Below are positions 42,623 through 50,889 of a stretch of DNA of 64,000 nucleotides, piece after piece. The translations under genes were made by a program, and so were the position numbers. Positions within the stretch are counted from its first letter, which is position 1, and every line of letters starts with the position of its first letter. Source of the stretch: Arthrobacter sp. ZGTC131 (GTDB lineage: Bacteria; Actinomycetota; Actinomycetes; Actinomycetales; Micrococcaceae); the NCBI RefSeq assembly GCF_002929275.1, contig NZ_PJIK01000003.1, forward strand, positions 186,001-250,000, written 5' to 3'. The notes beneath the pieces were generated by a model, which saw nothing but the letters and a program-made list of their open reading frames with translations, made no database searches and was not told the DNA's origin.

Positions 42623-42757
42623 ATTGACTCCTAGATGTTGATGTCCCGGCCGCATCCTGCACTGGAGGCGCGGGGCTGGTCTCACTGCGTCCGCCGGCAG
42701 AGGACCGGCAGCGGCTAAAGCGTGTGATATCAACCATAGGGCGGGACAGGTAAATTG

Positions 42758-42771
42758 GTCAACCGGTTGAC
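42758..42771. promoter_or_regulatory. Perfect 14-bp palindrome, candidate FadR-type operator
   Basis: GTCAACCGGTTGAC lies in the 211-bp gap between the divergent importer and regulator genes, and is followed by a T-rich stretch. GntR/FadR proteins bind palindromes of this length. It shares the AACCGGTT core with the LacI sites at 27761 and 28935. Confidence 0.7.
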
Positions 42772-42833
42772 GTATTTTTTCTTTTCACGCCCTGCCAGCC
42801 GGAAAGTCGCCAGACGGTTGCTACGCTTTGGAG

Positions 42834-43577
42834 GTGTCCGAAAATTCCGCAGCCGCGACGGCTAAGATCAGTGCCGCCCTCGGTTCGATGGAGCAGGGGT
42901 CCGTTGTTTCCGAAGTGGCGGAGCGCCTACTGGCGTTCTTCACCAGCGGCGACATCCCTGTAGGGACCAGACTGCCGGCCGAACGCCAGCTCGCGGCCTC
43001 CCTGGGGGTCGGGCGGTCCGCGGTGCGCGAGGCCCTGGCTGCCCTGGAGATCCTGGGCATCGTCATTGTCCGCCCCGGCTCCGGAACCTATCTTCGGGAC
43101 GGCATTTCCGAGCTGCTGCCCCGCACACTGAGCTGGGGCCTGATGCTGGGCGCACCCCGGACGCGCGAACTCGTGGAACTCAGGAGCGGCCTGGAAGTGC
43201 AGGCCGCCCAGCTGGCCGCGGAGCGCATTGGTGACGACGCCCTCGGCCGCATGCGGGCCAACCTCCAGACCATGGAGGACAACCTCGAGGACCTGGCTGC
43301 CTTCGTGGAGGCGGACGCCGCGTTCCACCGTGAAATTGCGGTCAGTTCGGGCAATCAGGTGCTCCGGGAATTGCTCCAAAGCATCCGCTCACTGCTGCGC
43401 ATCTGGGTGGACCGCGCACTGACAGATGAAGGTCACGCCGCGGCAGCCCTGAAGGAACACCGCGAGATCTTCAAAGCCCTGGAAGCTCACGACCCCGCCG
43501 CCGTCACGGAAACGATGCGCTCGCACATGGCGACGGCGTCCCGGCGGCTCCTCGCAGGCTTCGACGCCGCACAATAG
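42834..43577 (+). CDS. FadR-subfamily (GntR) transcriptional regulator of the apionate operon
   Basis: Regulator of 247 residues. The winged-helix domain contains GTRLPAERQLAASLGVGRSA and VREALAALEILG (about 45-80). The C-terminal all-helical FCD domain contains LVELRSGLEVQAAQLAAERI, AFVEADAAFHREI (metal-binding Asp and His) and LKEHREIFKALEAHD. It is divergent from the operon it probably represses. The start is uncertain: GTG at 42834 (chosen) or TTG at 42828, neither with a usable Shine-Dalgarno. TGCTACGCT ends seven bases before the GTG, which would fit a leaderless transcript from an extended -10. Confidence 0.87.
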   Translation: MSENSAAATAKISAALGSMEQGSVVSEVAERLLAFFTSGDIPVGTRLPAERQLAASLGVGRSAVREALAALEILGIVIVRPGSGTYLRDGISELLPRTLSWGLMLGAPRTRELVELRSGLEVQAAQLAAERIGDDALGRMRANLQTMEDNLEDLAAFVEADAAFHREIAVSSGNQVLRELLQSIRSLLRIWVDRALTDEGHAAAALKEHREIFKALEAHDPAAVTETMRSHMATASRRLLAGFDAAQ

Positions 43578-43582
43578 ACGCC

Positions 43583-43942
43583 ATGCGGGAACCCTACGTA
43601 CATGAGGCCACCGTTGCGATGGGACCCGAGGGTGACGTGCAGGGTCCCGGGGCGGCGATCACGCTGGAACTGTGCGGCAGCTGGGAGCACCGGCCACCGT
43701 GCCCGCTGGCCGCCCACCACACCCAAGCCCTACGGGACGGCGAAACGGTCCTCCTCCGGGTGGTCTTCGCCACGGAGCCGGAGCACGAAAACGACGTGCG
43801 CCGGAGGATCGATCGGGCGCTCCGCACGGGTTCCGTCACCGGCCCGGACGGCATCACCACCCAATGGGAGTTCCGCGCCGGCAAGGCTGGCACACTCAGC
43901 CCGGCCGAGGCCGATCACGGCCGCCGCATCGCGGGCACTTAA
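43583..43942 (+). CDS. Small hypothetical protein
   Basis: Protein of 119 residues beginning five bases after the regulator stop. No family recognised. It has a conserved-looking core, GPGAAITLELCGSWEHRPPC and DGETVLLRVVFATEPEHENDV, with mixed beta/alpha character and no signal or membrane segment. It may be co-transcribed with the FadR-type regulator. Confidence 0.55.
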   Translation: MREPYVHEATVAMGPEGDVQGPGAAITLELCGSWEHRPPCPLAAHHTQALRDGETVLLRVVFATEPEHENDVRRRIDRALRTGSVTGPDGITTQWEFRAGKAGTLSPAEADHGRRIAGT

Positions 43943-44088
43943 GCGTGCTTGGCTTCGTCGTGCCACCAGCCTGCCCAGGCAGTCGAGGTCAGCTGGCCGC
44001 TGGGAAATGCGGAGCCGGCGCCACCAAATTCATGCCGGTCATTGCGGTGGGAGTCAAGAAAGAGGGTAAGGCTGTTCCAGATCATCAT
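43939..44088 (-). CDS. Candidate 49-residue small protein
   Basis: The minus strand has GGAAGGAC seven bases before ATG-ATG at 44088, then 49 sense codons and TAA at 43939. The product starts MMIWNSLTLFLDSHRNDRHE and ends WAGWWHDEAKHA; it is Trp- and His-rich with no basic low-complexity bias. A strong ribosome site, a clean frame and lack of overlap apart from four bases of the convergent gene argue for a real gene. No family recognised. Confidence 0.5.
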   Translation of the reverse strand: MMIWNSLTLFLDSHRNDRHEFGGAGSAFPSGQLTSTAWAGWWHDEAKHA

Positions 44089-44318
44089 GGCTGTGTCCTT
44101 CCATTCGCCGTCCTGACGACGGGTTCCGAGTAGGCATCAGCGTAGCCAAGCAGTGTTTCGTGTGGTCGACGCCACGTTTCGGATTTGTATCTGGAATCTA
44201 TCGTTGCTTCGCGGGGCCCTGGTTCTGTATCCATTGCAGAAGGAGCTGCCCGGCGGGAGAATGACCGTACCCGCCGCTCCCCCCACCGTCAGCACGGACA
44301 AGCAGAACGGATAGGCGC

Positions 44319-44906
44319 ATGACGAGATTACTGATCATCGGCCCTCCGGGATCGGGCAAAGGCACCCAGGCCCACCGCATCAGCGAACAGCTGGGCATCG
44401 AGGAGATCTCCACCGGTGACATGTTCCGCACGCACCTGGCCAACCGCACGCCGCTGGGTGTCGAGGCCCAAAAATACCTGGACGCCGGTGACCTCGTGCC
44501 GGACCATCTCACCACGGCCATGGTCCGCGAACGGCTGCAGCAGCCGGACACAAAGAACGGCTTCCTCCTGGACGGTTACCCCCGGACGGTCAGCCAGATG
44601 GAGGACCTGGACGGCGTACTCCAGGAGACGGGCGACAGCCTGGACACTGTCCTGGAAATCACCGCGGACGACGACGAGATCGTCCGCCGGCTCCTGTTGC
44701 GGTCCCAGGCCGAAGGACGCAGCGATGACACCGAAAGCGTCATCCGGCACCGCCTGCAGCTCTACCGCACGGAAACCGAGCCCGTCATCTCCCGCTACGC
44801 CCAGCGCGGCCTCCTGGTCCGGGTGGACGGAACGGCCGACGTCGACCACGTCACCGCGGGCGCGCTGAAGGGCATCGAAACAGCCAGGGCGAACCGGGCA
44901 GGGTAG
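44319..44906 (+). CDS. adk: Adenylate kinase, short form
   Basis: Nucleotide kinase of 195 residues converting AMP and ATP to two ADP. P-loop GPPGSGKGTQ (about 8-17), AMP-binding STGDMFR (about 30) and FLLDGYPRT (about 80-88) are present; the LID is the short type without zinc cysteines. In Actinobacteria the essential adk usually lies between secY and map in the ribosomal-protein region, so this isolated copy is likely a paralogue. No Shine-Dalgarno sequence precedes the ATG. Confidence 0.88.
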   Translation: MTRLLIIGPPGSGKGTQAHRISEQLGIEEISTGDMFRTHLANRTPLGVEAQKYLDAGDLVPDHLTTAMVRERLQQPDTKNGFLLDGYPRTVSQMEDLDGVLQETGDSLDTVLEITADDDEIVRRLLLRSQAEGRSDDTESVIRHRLQLYRTETEPVISRYAQRGLLVRVDGTADVDHVTAGALKGIETARANRAG

Positions 44907-44928
44907 CCGCCGGGACTACGCCAGGGCC

Positions 44929-45597
44929 TTACGCCTGTTTCCAGGCGTACCGGCGTTCGGGGCGTCCGACGCCGTACTTAAGCGTCACGTCCACCATTCC
45001 TTCGTCATTGAGGTACTCAAGGTAACGCCGCGCGCTCACCCGCGACGTGCCGACGACGACGGCCAGTTCGGCGGCCGAAAGATCGCCCGTGGAGGCGAGC
45101 AGCGCCCGCTCGACGAGTTGCAGCGTCTCGGCGCTGCAGCCTTTGGGCAGCGGCCGGTCGCTGCGCTCCAGCCCGAAGACCCGGTTGACGTCAGCCTGTT
45201 CCGCCACGTCCTTGGAGGAAGCCAGGCTTTGATAGGTGGTCCGGTAATGCTCCAGGCGCTCCTGGAGGTCCGTTTGGGAAAACGGCTTGATCAGGTAGTG
45301 AACGATTCCGCCGCGGAGGGCCCGGCGCACCGTCTCCACCTCCCTGGCCGCGCTGATCACCAAAACGTCGAGCTCGGGCGCCACCTCCCGCAGCTGATGC
45401 ATCAGGTCCAGCCCGTTGATATCGGGGAGATGGATGTCCAGCAGCACCAGGTCGGGCTGCAGCCGCTGCGTTTCCAGCACCGCCTGCGCGCCGGTATGGG
45501 CGACGCCGACGACCCCGAACCCCGGCGTGCGCTGGATGAACCCGGCGTGGACCTTGGCCACCATGAAATCATCATCAACGATCAGGACGCTGATCAT
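44929..45597 (-). CDS. Response regulator of the CitB/DcuR (DctR) type
   Basis: DNA-binding response regulator of 222 residues. Receiver: acidic pair DDD at 8-10, phospho-acceptor Asp in LVLLDIHLPDINGLD (about 54), Lys in YLIKPF (about 106). The C-terminal winged helix (SRVSARRYLEYLNDEGMVDV) is of the citrate/C4-dicarboxylate family. It overlaps the kinase stop by four bases. Such pairs usually switch on transport of tri- and dicarboxylates, matching the transporter operon just upstream on the same strand. Confidence 0.9.
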   Translation of the reverse strand: MISVLIVDDDFMVAKVHAGFIQRTPGFGVVGVAHTGAQAVLETQRLQPDLVLLDIHLPDINGLDLMHQLREVAPELDVLVISAAREVETVRRALRGGIVHYLIKPFSQTDLQERLEHYRTTYQSLASSKDVAEQADVNRVFGLERSDRPLPKGCSAETLQLVERALLASTGDLSAAELAVVVGTSRVSARRYLEYLNDEGMVDVTLKYGVGRPERRYAWKQA

Positions 45598-47237
45598 GGC
45601 TGCTTCCCCTCATTGATCCGTTTGTCGCGTAATTTCTCGGCGTGCACCGGGCCCGCACCGGACAGTTCTGCGGTGAACACCGCGCCGCCGTCGTTGTGCA
45701 CGGTCAGCCGGCCGCCGCGGCGCTGGCAGACCACCCGGGCGAGCGCCAGGCCGTAGCCGCGGCCGCCGTCGGGCGAATTCTTCGTGCTGAACCCCTGACG
45801 AAAGATGTCTTCCATGACCTCCGCCGGGACACCCGGTCCGGAGTCCCGCACCACAACCCGCACGCCGCCGTCGTCGTCCTCCTCGATGAGCACCTCCACC
45901 TCGGCGTCGTCAGCGGAGTTGGTGACGGCGTCGAGCGCATTGTCCACGAGGTTGCCCACCACGGTGGTCAAGTCCCGGGACAGCGCCTCATCAATCCGGC
46001 CCAGCCGGGACTCGCCGGCCAGCTGGAGTGACACACCCCGCTCCGTGGCAAGGCTCGATTTGGCGATGAGCAGGGCGGCCAGCGCCGGGTCCTGGATCCT
46101 GCTGGTGACTTCGTCATTGAGGCGGGTGCGGTTCGACGTGGTGCCGTTGACGAACTGCACGACGGCGTCATACTCGCCGATCTGGATCAGCCCGGAAATC
46201 GTGTGCAGCTGGTTGGCGAACTCGTGCGCCTGGGCGCGGAGGGTGTCCGTGGCTGTCCGGGTGGTGCCCAGTTCCCGCTCCAGGGAAGCCAGTTCCGTCC
46301 GGTCACGCAGAGTGGTCACGGACCCGATGACGCGGCCGTGCGAGCGCATGGGCATCCGGTTCAAGACCACCAGGCTCTCGCCCACCAGCACCAGCCTGTC
46401 CGGACCGGGCTGGTCCTGCGTGAGGACCTCCTTCAGCGCGGGCTGCACGGCGAGGCTGCGGAGGTCCTTCCCCACGCAGTCGTCGGGAAGGCCGAGGAGG
46501 CGCCGGGCGCTGTCGTTGACCACGGTGATCCGCTGCTGGGGATCCAACGCCACCACGCCCTCCTTGAGCCCGTGAAGCATCGCCTCCCGGTTTTCGACGA
46601 GCCCGGTGATCTCGTCCGGCTCCATGCCCAGCGTCTGGCGTTTGACCCGCCGGGCGAGCAGCAGTGAACCGGCCACCCCCAGGACACTCGCCACGCCCAG
46701 GTATGTCAGCAGGTTCGGCACGGCATCGCCCAGGCGCTCCAGTGCGGACGGGAAGTTCCGGCCGACGGCGGCGATGCCCACCATTTTGCCGCCGTCGTCC
46801 AGGACGGGAACGTGGGCGGAGAGCGCTTCGGCACCCCCGGTATCCACCAGGCCGGTCCAGGCCCGCCCGGTCATGACGACGCTGTCGCCGAGTTCCATCC
46901 CGCGGCCTTCCTGCGAAGGATCCGAGGACGTCACCACCGTCCGGTCGGCGCGGGCCAGGGCGACGTGCGAGGAGCCTGAGATTGTCCGCACGGATTCGGC
47001 GACGGCGGGCAGCGCGGACCCGCTTCCGGGCTCGGCATTTGCCAGCAGGCTGCGGACGGCCGGGTGTGCCGCGAGCGTTTCGGCTGCCGACAGCGCGCGG
47101 CGGCCTTCGATCCGTTCGAACGCGGCCGCGGACTGTGCCAGCGAGATCGCCACCACGGCCACCAGCACGGCCAGCACGATCAGCAGCTGCAGCCGGAGAT
47201 ACTGCCCCGCAAGGGACATCCCTCGCCGTCGAGTCAT
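45594..47237 (-). CDS. Sensor histidine kinase of the CitA/DcuS type
   Basis: Membrane kinase of 547 residues. Helix 1 (about 12-33), an extracytoplasmic PDC-like sensor (about 35-165), helix 2 (about 172-192), a PAS domain (about 210-310), the phospho-acceptor His in RAQAHEFANQLHTISGL (about 345), and an HATPase with NALDAV, GPGVP and GRGYGLALA. It senses an external carboxylate in this family. The start could also be an ATG six codons further in. It lies downstream of the carboxylate operon on the same strand with its own candidate promoter. Confidence 0.9.
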   Translation of the reverse strand: MTRRRGMSLAGQYLRLQLLIVLAVLVAVVAISLAQSAAAFERIEGRRALSAAETLAAHPAVRSLLANAEPGSGSALPAVAESVRTISGSSHVALARADRTVVTSSDPSQEGRGMELGDSVVMTGRAWTGLVDTGGAEALSAHVPVLDDGGKMVGIAAVGRNFPSALERLGDAVPNLLTYLGVASVLGVAGSLLLARRVKRQTLGMEPDEITGLVENREAMLHGLKEGVVALDPQQRITVVNDSARRLLGLPDDCVGKDLRSLAVQPALKEVLTQDQPGPDRLVLVGESLVVLNRMPMRSHGRVIGSVTTLRDRTELASLERELGTTRTATDTLRAQAHEFANQLHTISGLIQIGEYDAVVQFVNGTTSNRTRLNDEVTSRIQDPALAALLIAKSSLATERGVSLQLAGESRLGRIDEALSRDLTTVVGNLVDNALDAVTNSADDAEVEVLIEEDDDGGVRVVVRDSGPGVPAEVMEDIFRQGFSTKNSPDGGRGYGLALARVVCQRRGGRLTVHNDGGAVFTAELSGAGPVHAEKLRDKRINEGKQP

Positions 47238-47339
47238 GTGCTGCAGTCTTCCTGTGTGTCAGTGGGCGCCGCGGCGCGAAAGGTGGCGTGCGGGTTTCGC
47301 GGCCCGCGATTCCGCGCCGTTTCCATGGCGGTGGGGTGA

Positions 47340-47370
47340 ACTATACCGCACCTGTGCTGGCCGGTTTTCA
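47340..47370 (-). promoter_or_regulatory. Candidate promoter of the two-component genes
   Basis: On the minus strand TATAGT (47345-47340) matches the -10 consensus at five of six positions, and TGAAAA lies 19 bp upstream (47370-47365). The predicted leader to the kinase start at 47237 is about 95 bases. Confidence 0.4.
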
Positions 47371-47408
47371 CGGGCTCCGGAGGGACCGGACTGCGCGCTG
47401 GTCCGGGT

Positions 47409-48398
47409 TCAGGTCAGCGCGGTGGCGTTCGCGGGCGACCCGGTTCCGCCGGTGATGTTCAGCGGTTTGATGTTGATGAAGGCATCCCAGTTGCCGGTGG
47501 TTTTCATGTGCCGGCTGAGGGGTCCGAGCCGCCACAGTTCGCCCAGTGGCATGCCGAGCTTGGCGAGGAGCTGCTGGTGCATCATGCCGTGGTCGTTGGG
47601 GGCGGAGCGATGGAAGGGGCTTGCCGGCACGGCGGGCAGGCATTCGAGGGCGAAGTTGTCGGCGGCGAGGAGTGCGAGGCGGTGGTCCCACGCCCAGGCG
47701 ACAAACTCCTGTGACTGGGCGACGCCGCTGGCCCGCCGGCTGCTGCGGCCCCGTTGTTTTTCCTCCGGCGTGAGGGCGAGGAACCATTCGCACCAGCCCG
47801 TGTGGAGCATGAGGATGTCGCCCGGCCGGAGGCTGAGCGACCGGGCCTCGATTGCCGCCTGGATCAGGTTGAGGCCGAGCGGTTCACCGCCTGCATGGTC
47901 GATGGGAGCACCATGGCCGGCGCGGTATCCGTCGAGGTCCACAAGCACTCCCCTGCCGACGATGGGGTTCTCTGCCCATTGCTGGATGCCGAGGTCGGGC
48001 GTGCCTTCCCGGATTCGGTCATCCGGCGTGCCGTTGTAGAAGCCGATGTCGTCGGCCCTTCGGTGCCTGAGCCCGTCGATCTGCGTGGATCCCTGGAGGT
48101 AGTAGCCGTCCAGGTAGTCGTCGCGGTGGGCCGGGTGTGAGGAGTAGATGGTGTGCCTGGGCGCCCGGCGTTTGAGCGACATTCCGGGATCGAAGGCGTC
48201 GGCCGGATAGTCCAGGCCGAAAACCGCGCCGGTTCTGATGCACTTCGTCGCTTCCAGGACGGCGTCCGGGGTGATGAAGGTGGGGGTTCCGCGGTCCGGT
48301 TCGGGAAACAGGCTCCATGAGGTGCCTGCGAACTTGCCCTCCCTTTCGAGGAGCTGGGCGAATGTCGGGTAGGCCGCGTCCCCGGCCGGCGCCGTCAT
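47409..48398 (-). CDS. Cyclase-family hydrolase (kynurenine formamidase fold)
   Basis: Metal-dependent hydrolase of 329 residues. In place of the classical HxGTHxD motif it has GSTQIDGLRH (about 105), the Gln variant typical of a longer actinobacterial subgroup, with a downstream HTGWCEWF and NDHGMMHQQLLAKLGMPLGE. The fold cleaves amides, lactams or lactones. The ATG at 48398 has AAGGAC upstream and overlaps the preceding stop as ATGA. As the last gene of the carboxylate operon, it may open a ring or ester of the transported compound. Confidence 0.82.
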   Translation of the reverse strand: MTAPAGDAAYPTFAQLLEREGKFAGTSWSLFPEPDRGTPTFITPDAVLEATKCIRTGAVFGLDYPADAFDPGMSLKRRAPRHTIYSSHPAHRDDYLDGYYLQGSTQIDGLRHRRADDIGFYNGTPDDRIREGTPDLGIQQWAENPIVGRGVLVDLDGYRAGHGAPIDHAGGEPLGLNLIQAAIEARSLSLRPGDILMLHTGWCEWFLALTPEEKQRGRSSRRASGVAQSQEFVAWAWDHRLALLAADNFALECLPAVPASPFHRSAPNDHGMMHQQLLAKLGMPLGELWRLGPLSRHMKTTGNWDAFINIKPLNITGGTGSPANATALT

Positions 48399-48649
48399 CG
48401 CGTCCTTGCTTTCTGCGGCTGCCCCTTGCTCTGGTGGTGCCTGTAGCTGAGGAGAAAGCCCGCGATCGCACAAAGGGAGGCCGCGGCGCACATTGGAGGC
48501 TTGACGGATTCGTCGAAGAATTCCAGCCAGCTGCTTTGGCCTGCGATCAGGGAGACGGCCTGGCCGGTCACGAACACCACTCCTCCCAGGAGGAGCGCTG
48601 CGAGTGTCAGGACGAAGAGGACTTCGATGGCCCGTCGGATCTGGTGCAT
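48395..48649 (-). CDS. Small two-helix membrane protein, possible TRAP-like small subunit
   Basis: Protein of 84 residues with hydrophobic segments at about 9-35 and 52-68 and a basic end. It lies 13 bp after the DctM-like permease and is translationally coupled to the cyclase gene. It is too short for a normal DctQ subunit (about 160 residues) but its position suggests an accessory role. No family recognised with confidence. Confidence 0.6.
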   Translation of the reverse strand: MHQIRRAIEVLFVLTLAALLLGGVVFVTGQAVSLIAGQSSWLEFFDESVKPPMCAAASLCAIAGFLLSYRHHQSKGQPQKARTR

Positions 48650-48662
48650 GGTCTTGGTTCCT

Positions 48663-50000
48663 TTAGATCGGCAGGACGCCGACGGCGATCAGCACACCGA
48701 TGGCCAGCAGCGGCAGAGCGTAGTGCGTGAGCAGGCGGGCGAAGGTCTTGACCGGATCGACGTCCGCAATGCCGCAGGCGACATACAGGGGCGCACCTCC
48801 GGGCGGGACCGCTGCTTCGCAGGAGGAAAAGACGAGCACGGCGACGGCGGCGGTGGTCGCAGGGACGCCCGCGGCAACGAGCGTGGCGACGCCGACGGTT
48901 CCGACGGCGGCCATTGTCGCCGTCGAAGACAACGGGGCGGCGACGGCGATGACGATCAGCCCGATCAGGATCGCGAGCAGCCACAACGGCAGGTTCATCT
49001 GGTTGAGCAGGGCGGTCATCTGCTGGGGCAGCCCGGTGGCGGCGAGGGCGTTGGCTCCGGCAAAGGCGAAGACCACTGTCACCCCGACGACGCCGAATCT
49101 TGGGGCGGAGTTCTGCAGCAGCGCCCACCAAGCGCGGCCGCTGCCCGGCAGCTGCTTCCGGCCCAGGAAGGCACCGGTGATGATCAGGACCACCGGGATC
49201 CAGACGATGACGCTGACGGACTTGGTGATGTCCCCGCCGCTCCAGTCCGAAAGTGCCGCGGCGACGGCACCGGAGGTGATGACGAGCGGGATGGCCACCA
49301 CGACGAACAGCAGCATCGTCGCCCAGCCGCGGCCGAACGCTGCCCCCACCGGCAGCCGGTGGGCAGCGTCCAGGGGGGCCATCCCGCTCTTGTGTATCAG
49401 CAGCCACGTGACGATCAGCCGGTGCAGGAAGCACCACAGTCCGCCGATGAGCAACGGGAGGACGAGGTCGTTGACGTCCAGCAGCGGCCCCACCGTGGCG
49501 GACCCGACGAGGACGAACATTGACGCGCTGAACGGGAAGGTGATGCCCATACCCGCGTTCCCCGCGACCAGCGTCGCCGCCGACGGCTTGTCCAGCCTGG
49601 ATTTCTCCATCCAGGGAATCGTCACGGAGCCGACGGTGGCGGCGATGGCTGCCTGGTTGTGGACCACCCCGCCGAGGCCCGCGGATGCCACGGTCGAGAC
49701 CCAGGCGGGCCCGCCCTTGACGCCACCGATCAGGGAGTTCAGCAGGTCGATGAGCCGGTCTAGCACCCCGGTTTTGTCCAGCAGGTATCCCATGAAGACG
49801 AACGCCATGGTGGCATAGACGATTTCGTCCGTCACGGCCGTGGACAACGCCGTCCATCCCGTCTGCGCCGCGGCCGCCCCCGTGAAGGGAAGCACCACGA
49901 GGAATCCCAGGATCATGGCCTCCCCGACGCTGCGTTTGATCAGCGTCGTCCACAGCAGGATGACCGCAAGGTAGGCTCCGAGGGCCCAGATGCCGATCAT
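48663..50000 (-). CDS. TRAP-type/DctM-like large permease
   Basis: Membrane protein of 445 residues with about 11-12 helices. AAPLSSTATMAAVGTVG near 345, EAAVPPGGAPLYVACGIADV (about 385-405) and the TFARLLTHY end fit the DctM/ion-transporter superfamily that moves C4-dicarboxylates and similar acids. No DctP binding-protein gene is adjacent. It lies 77 bp downstream of the dehydrogenase gene in the same operon as a complete tripartite tricarboxylate transporter. Confidence 0.75.
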   Translation of the reverse strand: MIGIWALGAYLAVILLWTTLIKRSVGEAMILGFLVVLPFTGAAAAQTGWTALSTAVTDEIVYATMAFVFMGYLLDKTGVLDRLIDLLNSLIGGVKGGPAWVSTVASAGLGGVVHNQAAIAATVGSVTIPWMEKSRLDKPSAATLVAGNAGMGITFPFSASMFVLVGSATVGPLLDVNDLVLPLLIGGLWCFLHRLIVTWLLIHKSGMAPLDAAHRLPVGAAFGRGWATMLLFVVVAIPLVITSGAVAAALSDWSGGDITKSVSVIVWIPVVLIITGAFLGRKQLPGSGRAWWALLQNSAPRFGVVGVTVVFAFAGANALAATGLPQQMTALLNQMNLPLWLLAILIGLIVIAVAAPLSSTATMAAVGTVGVATLVAAGVPATTAAVAVLVFSSCEAAVPPGGAPLYVACGIADVDPVKTFARLLTHYALPLLAIGVLIAVGVLPI

Positions 50001-50077
50001 GCTGCCGCTCCTGACGGGGGTGTCATTGCCGGTGGAAGGTCACCGTTTCCTGTTCCTGATTCTGCCCGATGCAGGAG

Positions 50078-50869
50078 TCAGCGCAAGGCCGGTGCCTTCT
50101 GCGTGGTTTCGGCGGCGATGCGCGTGAGCGCGGTGGCTGAAGCCGCGGTCATCTCGGCCGGGACTCCCAGATCCGCCGAGAGGTAGCTGGCGGTGTCCTG
50201 CATTTCCCTGGAGCGGCGCAGGGCGTGCTTGGAGGTTCCGGTCAGGAACCTGTCGATGACTGCCTGCCCGTCGCCGGCGAGCTGCCGGGCGATCTGGGCA
50301 CGGATCCATTCCTCCAGGCCCGCGGCCCGTCCGGCGGTGACCGCTTCGACAACCACGGAGGCCAGGCCCTTCATCAGGACGCTGCGGAGCAGCTTGTGGG
50401 CCATGGCAGCCCCCGGTTCCCCGTCGGCGATTTCGACGTCGGCGCCCAGCGGCGACAGGAGATGGGCAACGGCCCGGGATCCGGGGCCGCTGACCATCAG
50501 CGGTGTCTTCACCCCCTCGGTGGGAACGGGTCCAAGGATGGCGACGTCGGCAAAGAGTGCTTCGCCTGGCAGCTGCCCCAGTTCCTGCATGACGTGGGGT
50601 GAAGAGGAGGTGAAGTCCGCATAGCAGCTGCCGGCCGGCAGGACCGGCAGGCATTCCTGGGCGACGCTGCGCGCGGCGGCCGCCCCGGTGAGGACCAGGA
50701 CGATGTCCGCTCCGGCGCAGGCCTGCGCTGCGGTTGCGGCGCGGGTCACGCCGGCCGGAGCGGATGGTGCGACGGGATCGAATCCTGTCACGCTGTGGCC
50801 TGCTGCGACGAGGGCTGCCGCGTAGGTGGCTCCGGCCTCACCGAGGCCGATGACGGTGCACGCTGTCAT
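50078..50869 (-). CDS. 6-phosphogluconate-dehydrogenase-like NAD(P) oxidoreductase (DUF1932)
   Basis: Oxidoreductase of 263 residues. The Rossmann motif is TVIGLGEAGATYAAAL (about 5-20), then VLVLTGAAAARSVA and DFTSSSPHVMQEL. The C-terminal half, from AHKLLRSVLMKGLASVVVEA (about 157), is the DUF1932 helical domain. Relatives oxidise hydroxyacids such as 4-carboxy-2-hydroxymuconate-like or branched C4-C6 acids. It is 20 bp from the RraA-like aldolase gene, suggesting sequential steps on a hydroxy-carboxylate. Confidence 0.82.
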   Translation of the reverse strand: MTACTVIGLGEAGATYAAALVAAGHSVTGFDPVAPSAPAGVTRAATAAQACAGADIVLVLTGAAAARSVAQECLPVLPAGSCYADFTSSSPHVMQELGQLPGEALFADVAILGPVPTEGVKTPLMVSGPGSRAVAHLLSPLGADVEIADGEPGAAMAHKLLRSVLMKGLASVVVEAVTAGRAAGLEEWIRAQIARQLAGDGQAVIDRFLTGTSKHALRRSREMQDTASYLSADLGVPAEMTAASATALTRIAAETTQKAPALR

Positions 50870-50889
50870 TTGTCTTGTGTCTTTCTTGC

